In this document: positions 54,676 to 64,000 of the stretch, in pieces
Position numbering within the stretch: the stretch's first letter is position 1
Layout: each line of letters opens with the position of its first letter
Source of the DNA: Emergomyces orientalis
Taxonomy: Eukaryota > Ascomycota > Eurotiomycetes > Onygenales > Ajellomycetaceae
NCBI GenBank assembly: GCA_002110485.1
Contig: MOWL01000027.1
Span: 1-64,000 of the forward strand
Direction: 5' to 3'
DNA length: 64,000 nucleotides
Notes under the pieces: model-generated
The model's database searches: none
What the model saw: the letters and a program-made list of their open reading frames with translations, nothing else
What the model was told of the DNA's origin: nothing
Program-made: the position numbers and the translations under genes

Positions 54676-55953
54676 TCATCTGCGGCCTTCTTTATATTCA
54701 TTTCCCCCTTCTAGCTCTATAATCTTTTGAATATGAGTAGGAATCCGCTCTATCCATGCCTGTATAGTCTCCTGCGGCAGATCCTTCCAACACTGCTCCC
54801 ATGCTTTAATTGCTTCTGCCCGGCTCTTCGGAGCTCCCTTTGCGGTGGTTTTGCGCTTCATCCAGGGCCAGCAAGGTTCTATTGGATTAAGATCCGGAGA
54901 ATTACCCGGCCAGAGCATTCGCCAGACATTGTATATATCATAGATCCGGCGTTGAATATAGTGATCATGAGCAGGGGCCTTATCCTCCTGAACAATTGTA
55001 TCCGGGCGTTCTTTTTCACACTCTTTAGCAAAGGGAAAGAGCTTTGGAATGAGGATTTTCTTCTGATATCTATACCAGTCAATGCCGCCGTTCATGCCAT
55101 GAGAAAGCTTGCCAGTTCTCTTATTCCATTTCCATGTAGGCTTGCTGCCAGGCAGTTGACAAAGCTGAAGTCATCTCATTCCATTTTCCAGTTCCCATTT
55201 CTCCTTCAAAAGAGGCTCCAATTCTGCATTTAAAGCCTTAATATCTTTAAGAGATTGAGCTTTTTCAGCAGCAGTCTCCGGAAGCCAGCAATGACAGGGA
55301 CCTTTTTTATCATAAGAAAAGCAGCCCCAAAACATGAACTCTGAAGACCCTTTCCATCATTCACAAATACAACTTCGTACAAAGGCCTCATTCTTGGTTC
55401 GCCATATTCGATATCCACCGCGTCGATGAAGAAGAATAACAGAGGTTTCATCAGACCATATAACCAATTTCCAATCCTCAAGAGTCCAATTCTTATGAAG
55501 TAGGTAAAACTGAAGTCTTTCTTCTTTCATTCTTTTAGTCAAATCAGGCTTCCGTGTTGGCTTTGTCTTCTGAAATCCAGCTTTCTTCAGAATTCTGTGG
55601 ATCATTTTGACTGAAATATTGAAGCCTTCTTGACTGAGTTCACCTGCAATATCAGCACAGGTTTTCTCACGGCTGTAGCGATCAGTTCGCACCTTGGTTA
55701 TAATCTGTTGTTGAACTTCAGGGGTCTGTTTGGAAGGTCTGCCAGAGCGAGGAGCATCTTTGAGATAGGTGTCATTAATGACAATGGGTCAAGTATTTGG
55801 ATCAAATCCTCGTTCGATTGCGCGGGCATATATAAGATTGATTGTACGAACAGATATGCCAGTAATGCCGGATATTTCAAGGGAGATCTTTTGAGCAATA
55901 GATTGAAGGGTAATCACTAGAGAACATGTTGCAATATCAGTATTAGAAGCCAT
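54676..55953 (-). pseudogene. Tc1/mariner-like DDE transposase, three in-frame TGA
   Basis: The frame starts at ATG 55953 (MASNTDIATC) and runs 426 codons to TGA at 54676. It has an N-terminal HTH-like part (LQSIAQKISLEISGITGISV), PRSGRPSK, a second HTH (YSREKTCADIAGEL), and the catalytic triad segments WSDETSV, VQEDKAPAH and NSPDLNPIEP. The C-terminus ends IIELEGGNEYKEGRR. Three internal TGA codons are the only breaks, after FDPNT, CICE and NGMR, at positions that are probably Arg (CGA) or Trp in relatives. No frameshift is present. Intact terminal inverted repeats were not found at both ends; a palindrome at 56123-56150 may belong to one end. Confidence 0.8.
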
Positions 55954-56122
55954 CTTGACAAGCAATTTAATGAGAAATGTAATGGGCCTACGCCGAAGAG
56001 CTCGGCACTAATATAGGTCTTATATAACAAAAAGTAGAAAACGTTAAGGAAAAGAAAAGCATTTGAGTGTGAACGCGCGAGATTCTTTTATGAGCCTGGC
56101 AGAGTGAATAATCATATTTCCG

Positions 56123-56150
56123 AAAAGTCCGACCCAGGGGTCGGACTTTT
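56123..56150. repeat. Perfect 13-bp inverted repeat with 2-nt loop
   Basis: AAAAGTCCGACCC, then AG, then GGGTCGGACTTTT. The sequence resembles Tc1/mariner terminal repeats and lies 170 bp upstream of the transposase start. It may be the terminal structure of that element or two abutted termini. Confidence 0.7.
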
Positions 56151-56166
56151 TCCAAGCATTTTGGTG

Positions 56167-56292
56167 TGTGATTTTCGGCGGGTATCGGCGCGGCGGCCGC
56201 ATATTGGCGTGGCCGCTAGGTCGGCGAAAACCATGGAGCTTCCATTGACATGCAAGCAGAATGGTCTACTAACATGGGTGTAACCCATCACA
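56167..56292 (-). repeat. Probable 3' LTR of gypsy D
   Basis: On the minus strand it starts TGTGATGGGTTACACC and ends ..GAAAATCACA (TGTGA/TCACA ends). It directly follows a G-rich polypurine tract (complement of CCCCCCCCTTCTC). The partner LTR lies beyond the window, so the boundaries are provisional. Confidence 0.5.
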
Positions 56293-56299
56293 TTAGCCC

Positions 56300-56907
56300 C
56301 CCCCTTCTCTCGAGCTCAGCGCCTCCCATCGATCAAGAGCCGCTGTCTCGGACAATGCCGAACCCGCAGTCCATGATGGGCGATCATAGCCCACCCATTT
56401 CACGAGGTATTGTCGGCCGCGGCCATGGGGTCATTCGTCCAGTATCTCTTCAATCTCCCATTCAAGCTCATTGTCCTCCCCCATGATGCCTGGCGGCTGC
56501 CAGTCAGAGATTGTTTGAGAGGGGAATGGGTCAGTGGCCGCTCGGTGTAAGAGGTTCGTATGAAAGACATCATGGATACCAGAGGGAGTGTTCAGGCGAT
56601 AGTTATGGCTGCCTAGAGCTTCCAGGACTTCATATTTCGCATGTCAGTAGTCCAGCGTGCGTGACAGGCGTGTGGTTTGAATGTTCTTGAGACTGAGCCA
56701 AACTAGATCACCAATCTTATACTGTTCAGCGGGGTCTTGTTGTACATTGGCTTGATCTTCTTGGTCTTGTTTGGCGCTCATCATTGATGCTTCTGCCCAG
56801 TCGCGGGCGTCTTGGAGCTTTGTTACTATATTATCAGCGACCTCAATGGGGTTGCACAGGTTCATTGAGAGTTGTGTGAGTTCTTGAAGATCTAGTATTT
56901 CCATATT
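56300..56907 (-). pseudogene. C-terminal integrase and chromodomain of gypsy D
   Basis: On the minus strand the C-terminal integrase part (YKIGDLVWLSLKNIQTTR) runs into HAKYEVLEALGSHNYRL, GIHDVFHTNLLHRA and a chromodomain (EWEIEEILDE, then GRGRQYLVKWVGYDRPSW). TGA occurs after RTLDY and after EILDE; the latter is normally Arg, so CGA to TGA. Chromodomains direct chromoviruses to heterochromatin. The pol frame is separated from the rest of gypsy D by copia E. Confidence 0.8.
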
Positions 56908-56912
56908 GTAGC

Positions 56913-57121
56913 TGTTGGGATTCACCGAACATCACTAATATGGATGTTCCATGGCATGATATTACTGGCCCATAAATCGGCGAACCACGCCCATTCGCTT
57001 ATTAGCTCGCACATTACAAACGAGCCCTTTTTCTATAAAAAACCATAGTTAGCTAGATATATTATTAAAAATGGAAGAAGCAATGATTATTGGCAATATA
57101 ATGGATATACTAAATCCAATA
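56913..57121 (+). repeat. 5' LTR of copia E
   Basis: A 209-bp repeat that differs from the 3' LTR at three transitions (ACAAACG/ACGAACG, TAGTTAG/TAGCTAG, TATAATGG/TATAACGG). Confidence 0.92.
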
Positions 57122-57138
57122 GTTATGAGCCCGGAGAC
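57122..57138 (+). promoter_or_regulatory. Primer-binding site of copia E
   Basis: GTTATGAGCCCGGAGAC directly follows the LTR. GTTATGAGCCC is complementary to the GGGCUCAUAAC anticodon arm of eukaryotic initiator tRNA-Met, as in copia-type priming from a tRNA half. Confidence 0.7.
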
Positions 57139-57283
57139 GTTCTGAACAACGCCCACAATATATTCAATCCTTACCTGTAAACCTACCCGTTTACGTATAA
57201 ACCACCCGTAAATCTACCCATTTACGTATAACTACCCGTATACCTACCCGTATACGTATACCTACATCGTCCGACTAGCTGTC

Positions 57284-60200
57284 ATGGCAGATTCGAACGA
57301 TATTATAAACTCAAAAGCCATACAGCTGTCCTCATCAAAAGACTGGAAGCTGTGGTATGCATATATCATGCAGATGGCTAAATTCTCCAAAGTCCAAGAT
57401 TTTGTAGATGTTAAAAAACCGGATCGTATTGACGATCTTATGGAGCCGATGATGCCAGAACCGGAAGGTCGTACGCTGGAGGACAAGGCTGAATGGGAGA
57501 TGAACATGACTATATGAAAGGTAAAATTAGCAGAGTACGAAAAATTGAGAAAAGGAATGGAGAAAATCAGTGACTTGATATAAAGAACTGTATCATCGGA
57601 TGAGATGTGGCAATGCCCAACTGGCTCTGATATGGATGTGAAAGACATCCTCAAAGCTCTCAAAGCACGCCTGTCCCCCACTGTATCAACCCGCCAATAT
57701 GATGTTCGTACGAAATATCTGGCTCTATGCAAGCCGCCGAAAAATCGAGGAATCGAGAAGTGGCTGGACCAGTGGTCGCAAATACAGGCAGACATGATAG
57801 ATGCGAACATCGCCGGTCAATTCAACATGAAGATTGATTTTATCAATGCAGATTTATCAATCAATTCAGGATATGCGGAGGCTTGGGCTAAAACTGTACA
57901 TCAAGATGAAGACTCCATTGATTTAGTTAGCATGATCAATGACTTCAAAGAACACTATAAAGAAATGGGAGTCCTCAAAAATGATTACCTCGCCACCAAT
58001 TTCGCCACACTCAATGGAAGATCCGCAGCACGTTCGCCAGGACGCCGGCCCGCAGGAGAATGCCTGTGTGGAAGTCAACATAGCTGATCTAGATGCTATT
58101 ATCTCAATCCATCAAAACGACCCACAGGATGGAAGGAAAATGCAGATCGAAGATTAAAGATGGATAAAGCCTTGAAGAATGAAGATCTGAAGCAGAGAGT
58201 GAATGCAGCCATTTCAAAAGCTTCATCTGTAAACAAGAATATGGCTGATGAGGATGCATTTGAAGACATGATATTGAAGAAAGAACATGCATCAAATGAA
58301 GCCAAATCTCCATCCCCATATCTTGATCTTCGTTCCATGGAACATTCAATGAAAAAGATGGCAATGTCGGCCAATAATCCATGCGAATACCTTCGAGACT
58401 CATGGATTTTTGATACTGGAGCTGAACAACATATATGCAATAATCGATCACGATTCCTAACCTTTGAACCGGCGTACACGGAGGTGTATACTGGAGACTC
58501 AACTACTCGAGTAGAAGGATATGGGTCAGTATACACATATATGGTCAATGAGGCTGGAAAGGAATTCAAAGTTACTCTGAAAAAAGCTGCGTACATTTTG
58601 AATGCTCACACCAATATCATCGCGTGGAAGCCCTGCTATCATATAGAGGGCATATATTTCGATGGAAAGACATTTAGACTGTGTAAATTAAAGGATGATC
58701 GCGTGTTCGCATGTTTGGAGGTGTTTGGGGGTCTTTTGATCGCCGAATATAGGAGTGGTGAAAAGGGTGTTTTTGCAGCCACCATCAATGGAAGCCCCAA
58801 TGCGGCCAGTAATGCGGCCGTTGCACCCATGGCCATTAACAATGAATCCACCAAATCTTCAAGAATCCGCCCTTCGTACGCGCCAAAAATATCCGTAGCT
58901 GACAATGATGTATGGCACAGACGCCTAGGTCATCCTTCAAAGCTCGCCATTAAAAAGCTCGTGATTGATGCAACTGGCGTTCAAATCACCGACCTAGAAA
59001 CCATGGATGTTCTGAAGGAATCAGCGACAAAACCATTATGTGAACCATGCCAGCTAGGAGCCGCCAAAAATCAAATATCTCGCCGTGCCCACGTACGATC
59101 CCAAATACCATTCGAGCGCCTGCATGCGGATATTATCCAGGGCCCATCTCAATGTTATAATGGAGAACGATGGCTCATCCATTTCGTATGTGACTATCTT
59201 CGCTTCCATATCACCATTACCGCCGTCCGAAAGACTGCAATCCGAAAAGCTTTCATTAAAGCTATAGCATGAATAAAACACCAGTTCAACTGCCAGACCA
59301 AGATCATTCGCATTGACAATGAAAGAGCAGTTAAAGAAGCAGATGAGTTCAAAAACTGAACTGATGAAGAAGATTTAGAGTTGGAATACTCTTCTGAATA
59401 TCTTCATGAGCAGAATGGTGCCGCAGAGCGTGCAGGTGCCATATTAATTACAAAAGCCAGGACTCTACGGATTGAATCCATGCTGCCCCAATCCCTCTTT
59501 CCAGAAATAGCCATGGCAGCTGTATACTTGACGAATCGTACGCCGACCCGTCTCCTTGAATGGAGATCACCTCTACGAGCCTTAGAGGAATATTTGAAGC
59601 TCACACTGCATTCCTGTGCACATCTTCGGATTTACGGATGCCGCGCATATGCTAAGATTCCGGATGAAAAGCAGGTACGATCGCAAAAGCTTGATCCCCG
59701 CGCGCATATCGGATACCTCGTCGGATATGATTCAACAAACATATATAGGATATGGATTCCCCATCTAGAACGGGTGATCCGTACAAGAGATGTCATATTT
59801 GATGAGAACAGGAAATTCAATCCAGAAGAGCCACACATTGAGAAGCAGCTACAAGACTGAATAACTCAAGAAATTGAGTTCATGAATATACCATTCATCA
59901 CAGAACCAGATATCTCAGTTGCAGAGGCACTGGATCAAATGAATCAAATGAATGAGAAGCATGTTGGCATTGCGAATATGAATGTGTTCCAACCTGATAA
60001 AATCGCTCAGCGGCCTGAAAAACAGGGGGAGGAAAGAGATGAAGATCTATTAAACATGCAGATCTTTGCAGATTTGAATAATCAACTGCTCCCTACGCCT
60101 ATGGCCACACCTGAACCAGATGCTAGTACGCCGCAATCTCATGCCATTACGCATACATCTACGGATAATCACACGGATAGCACTACCCCTATCCGAAACA

Positions 60201-62038
60201 CGGCACCCAGAGCAGCCGATATAAGCTCTGAGTTTAGCGAATCAAATATCATAGCAGGAGGCCGAAGAATCAGAAATCGCCGAAATGCACACAATAATGC
60301 AGTCATACAAGTCAAAGATCATCTGTACAATATGATCAATGCTGCATTCGCCACTGCCACTGCCATTGATTCCGCTAATAATAAAAATAAAATCACCACA
60401 AAAATCCATCGATCTATGCTGCCAAATCCGCCAAATAACTGGCGAGAGCTTGAAAAACATCCATATAATGAAGACTTTACAATTACTGCAAAACAGGAAT
60501 GGGAAACAATAACCCTGCTGAATACATATGAAATAACTAGCAGACCCAAGAAAGAAGTCTTTGTGATTCCATTGAGATGAGTGTTCACATACAAATTTGA
60601 TGACAATGGATATCTTGCAAAGTTTAAAGCTTGTATATGTGTACGCGGAGATCTCCAACCACCCACAGATCTCAATACTAAAGCTCATACACTGGCCGCC
60701 CGAGATCTTCGTATACTGTTAGCCCTCACTGCAGCATTTGACCTAGATGCCGAACAATTAGATGGAATCAATGCATTCATAAACAGTGAGATTGATGAGC
60801 TAGTATACATGGAACTATCAGATGAATGGTGGAAACTGAAGGGGGTATGGAACCTCAAACAGGAGATTCATACCTTGAAGCTTTTACAGGCCCTTTACGG
60901 GCTACGCAGGTCCCCATTACTATGGCTAAATGAGCTCTCCACTACCCTCCGCGGATTCGGATATACTGCAATGCCTGAAGATCGCTGCCTATTCTCCAAT
61001 GATTGATTGATTATATTCTTTTATGTTGATGATATAGTCATCCTTTCAAGACCGGATGATCATATGGAATGAGATACGCTGATTGCAGATCTCAAAAGAG
61101 TGTACAAGATTTGCCATATAGGAGATCTCAAATGGTTTCTCAACATGCAAATCATTAGAGATCGGCCGAATCGGAAGCTTTGGTTATGCCAAGATGCCTA
61201 TATTGATAAGATCGTACACACATATAACCACACACATGCCCGTAAGGCATATACACCCCTATCTGGAACACCATTGGAACCGTATAAGGATATCGCTACC
61301 CCGAAGGAGATCCATTACTATCAACGCCGCATTGGTTCATGCATATATGCCGCAGTCATGACCCGCCCCGATATCATGTATGCAGTAGGTAAACTCGCCA
61401 CATTCATGACCAATCCGTCCGAACGCCATTCTGCCGAAATCGATCGGGTAATCTCATATTTGAGAGACACCAAGAACCTCGCCATTCTCTATGAAGGATC
61501 CATTGATAATGCCATGCAGATGAATATGAAGCCGGACGTGGCGGAGATCGCCAGCGATGCATCTTTTACAGATAATGCCAATCAACGTTCTACGCAGGGA
61601 TATTTATTCAAATTGTATGGAGGAGCCGTGGATTGGAAGTCCATGAGGCAGACTGTAATAACAACCTCTATCACTGAAGCTGAACTTATCGCTATATCTC
61701 ATGCTGGAAAGGAGTCAATCTGGTGGGAACAGTTCTTCAAGCACATTAATTTCGACCCAGGCCATAAGATTCGCATTCAATGCGATAATCGCCAAACCGT
61801 CGGCATTCTTACACGAGAAGATCCATCCATTACATCAAAGCTCTGCCATGTGGATATATATGGCAATTGGCTCCGAGAACGGGTTCAAAAAGGGGATATA
61901 ATGATTGAATGGGTCCCCACGACCGCCATGCCCGCCGATGGATTCACCAAGGCCCTTTCACCCCAAAAACATGAAGATTTCATTGAATTGATTGATTTGA
62001 AAAATATTACAGATCTCATGGCTAATCAATTCAAATAA
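57284..62038 (+). pseudogene. Gag-pol of copia E, single frame broken by 8 TGA and 1 TAA
   Basis: One frame stays open in phase for 1,585 codons from ATG 57284 to TAA at 62036. The only interruptions are TGA at 57515, 58085, 59270, 59357, 59858, 60578, 61004 and 61070, and TAA at 57581. Domains are Gag, a knuckle (CLCGSQHS*SRCYYL), protease (WIFDTGAEQHICN), Gag-pre-integrase (VWHRRLGHPSKL ... CEPC), integrase (SSEYLHEQNGAAERAG), RT (FFYVDDIVIL) and RNase H (ITEAELIAISHAG). Catalytic residues are intact. Several TGA sit where relatives have Trp: LR*VFTYKF, ND*LIIFFYVDD, FKN*TDEED. It is either recently inactivated by an unusual mutation spectrum or decoded by read-through. Confidence 0.9.
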
Positions 62039-62186
62039 GCCATTCTCTTATATTATATTTCATTTTTTACACACAGATTGACATCTATTTCCTTAACCTT
62101 CTTATAGGTTTTATATTGCCTAGTTTTATGCTGTTTTTGCAGCTTCATTACACTCTTTTTATTCGTTTTCTTCGCTGAAGGGGGTA

Positions 62187-62395
62187 TGTTGGGATTCACC
62201 GAACATCACTAATATGGATGTTCCATGGCATGATATTACTGGCCCATAAATCGGCGAACCACGCCCATTCGCTTATTAGCTCGCACATTACGAACGAGCC
62301 CTTTTTCTATAAAAAACCATAGCTAGCTAGATATATTATTAAAAATGGAAGAAGCAATGATTATTGGCAATATAACGGATATACTAAATCCAATA
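62187..62395 (+). repeat. 3' LTR of copia E
   Basis: A 209-bp repeat preceded by a short purine run (GAAGGGGGTA) and followed by the target duplication GTAGC. Confidence 0.92.
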
Positions 62396-62400
62396 GTAGC

Positions 62401-64000
62401 CATGCATGAGAAAGAATGAGCTCACACCAGTGAAGACTGTGTCCTGGTCATTGATTGCAACTTTCACATGAAGGAGTAGGTCATGCCAGTCATCTTGCGA
62501 ATAATTACAGAACTTACAAAGATAATTCTTTACTGTCTGTATTGTTTGCTCTGAGGAACTGTCAGTCTCTGAATAATAGACAGTTGATAGACAGCATGTG
62601 ATCTTCAGTAACTGGCAGATTCTTGTTCATAGAGTGCTTACAAACTGTTGATCTTGGTCTGACACAATTGATCTTGGCAGTCCATGCATTCAGTAGAATG
62701 GGCTTCGTAGAAAAGCTTCAGCAACCCATTCTGTATCTATCTTATCACAGGGTTCTAGTATTACACTCTTGCTTAGATGATCAACAATAATCATGATGTT
62801 CTTGCATCCTTGCTCTCAGGGAGGTTCACTGTGAAATTGATGACAACATCTTGTCATATTCAGTCTGAAATATTGAGTGATTTGAGAAGGCCTTTTCAAC
62901 AGTCCTTTCATGAGATAACTGACAAGCAGTAATTGCAGTTTCAGACAAAGTGTTGAATGCTATTTGAGATCTCAGATCAGTAGAACCCTTGTGATATCAT
63001 TCAGTATAGCTGTTCACAGCCCGGGTGGCCAGACATGTGTGAGTTGTGCGTCTCTTGCATGATTCGCGTGTGTAATGTTTCAGACTGCAGGACTCAACAT
63101 CATCCACAGAATTGGAGGGTGTCATTGTTGTCAATGGAGTATTCAGATATGTCAGTTCTCATGTGTAGTTCTGGGGGGAATTGGGGTGCCTTCCGGTGTA
63201 CAGTATCAGTGAGAGCTTGAAGCTGTTCGTCAGCGAGAGCTGACAGGCGCCACAGCTCATCTAGTGATGTTTCAGAAGGGATGTCAGAGACATCAGCAAT
63301 GTCAGGGGTGATTCGGAGTGGGAGTGTTCTGACTACTGACGCGCGAATGGTTCCGTGTGCAGTCTTATCATGATTAATCAGTATTTTCGGGTCCAAGATT
63401 CGGTGTTCATGGTTGGTCCAGCGGGTGTCTGCTGTGTTGGATGGCATGTCTTGCTCTTGTCAGGAGAGTGCGTCCGCCATGGAGTTCTCTGAGCCGGGGC
63501 GGTAGTGTATTGTAAAATGAAAGCAGCTAAGAAGCTCTGACCAGCACATCTGACATTCTGTGAGCTTATGAGTGGTTGTGAAGTGCTTGAGATTCTTATA
63601 ATCAGTTATTATCTCAAACTTCACAACACTGTGAAGCTCAGAGTCCCATTCTTCAAGACAGTGAATTATAGTGAGGAGTTCTTTGTCATAGATCTCATAG
63701 TTACACTCAGCAGGGCTGAGTTTCTTGAACATGAAGGCACATGGTTGTAGGACATCTTCATCATCATATTGCAGTATGGCTCCTCCTGTAACATAACCGG
63801 AGGAGTCAGCTTCCACAATCATGTCACGGTCGGGATCAAATGTCACTAGTAGAGGTGTGCTGATGAACATCTTTTTCATTTGTACAAAGGCAGCCTCAGC
63901 GGCCGCTGACCAGTGGAAGACTGATTCCTTCTTGATGAGCTCTGTGAGCAGTCGGGCGATCTCTGAGAAGTTTTGTATAAATCATCAATAGAAGTTGACA
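62401..64000 (-). pseudogene. Pol of gypsy D (RNase H and integrase), degraded, runs off the window
   Basis: On the minus strand from the window end: NFY**FIQNFSEIARLLTELI (two adjacent TGA where NFYRRFI is usual), then RNase H (VEADSSGYVTGGAILQYDD; YEIYDKELLTIIHCLEEW; HYRPGSENSMADALS) and TGA in place of the usual Arg, then a linker. Integrase is recognisable only in traces between 62401 and 63100 because of several stops and frame changes. The remainder of integrase and the chromodomain lie at 56300-56907 across copia E. The start of the element is outside the window. Confidence 0.8.

Larger units (their letters stand above)
56913..62395 (+). mobile_element. Complete Ty1/copia element with stops (copia E), nested in gypsy D
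   Basis: The 209-bp LTRs (56913-57121 and 62187-62395) start TGTTGGGATTC and end AAATCCAATA. They are flanked by a 5-bp duplication GTAGC (56908-56912 and 62396-62400). I count three differences between the LTRs, each with T or A in the 5' copy and C or G in the 3' copy. It contains one gag-pol frame. The flanking sequences are two halves of the same minus-strand gypsy pol. Confidence 0.93.

Noticed and set aside
1..64000. Nuclear reassignment of TGA to tryptophan in the host
   Set aside because: The host sphingomyelinase D-like and carotenoid oxygenase genes end in TGA, and copia F and element C pol use TGG throughout. Only some transposons show TGA at Trp positions.
1..64000. tRNA, rRNA or CRISPR loci
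   Set aside because: No cloverleaf, 5S-like or spaced-repeat array was recognised on either strand by eye.

Overview
The window is the end of a filamentous-ascomycete (Pezizomycotina) chromosome. It starts with 11 tandem CCCTAA telomere units. Its host genes have short GT..AG introns with TACTAAC/CTAAC-like branch sites and encode typical fungal families: a Zn2Cys6 regulator, a GH55-like secreted enzyme, a fungal sphingomyelinase D-like protein and a carotenoid oxygenase. Gene content would fit a Eurotiomycete, but the sequence alone does not fix the species.

Layout. 1-68 telomere. About 300-4194 (-) is a decayed Ty1/copia element cut off near the telomere (copia A). 5716-16441 (+) is a 10.7 kb Ty3/gypsy-like element (element C) with apparently identical 348-bp LTRs, Gag-protease, Pol reached by a textbook -1 frameshift signal, and a large third ORF. 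16522-28757 (-) is a decayed chromodomain Ty3/gypsy element (gypsy B). One of its LTRs is split by an intact Ty1/copia element with 102-bp LTRs (copia F, 23718-28694, +). About 29-53 kb is an island of host genes: a giant GH55/subtilisin-like secreted protein (-), a sphingomyelinase D-like protein (+), a carotenoid oxygenase (-), a Zn2Cys6 transcription factor (-) and a short-chain dehydrogenase pseudogene (-). The island is split by a Tad-like LINE (41932-47367, +) joined head to head with an inverted copy of its own 3' end (40696-41931). 54676-55953 (-) is a Tc1/mariner-like transposase pseudogene. From about 56.2 kb to the window end a chromovirus (gypsy D, -) is interrupted by a complete but stop-containing Ty1/copia element (copia E, 56913-62395, +).

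The most notable item is the third ORF of element C. Its C-terminal half carries an H-x-D ... H ... R arrangement and a GD..I...LPHGS segment resembling the double-stranded beta-helix of 2-oxoglutarate/Fe(II) oxygenases, which would be an unusual cargo for an LTR retrotransposon. A second theme is that reading frames of several unrelated elements are interrupted mostly by TGA, often at conserved tryptophans, with few frameshifts. Copia A and copia E show reciprocal TGA/TGG at aligned positions. Host genes use TGA as a normal stop, so this is not a genome-wide code change. A third theme is that two gypsy families here place a canonical -1 slippery heptamer directly before the gag TAG stop.

All translations and counts were made by eye; no database search or folding program was run.
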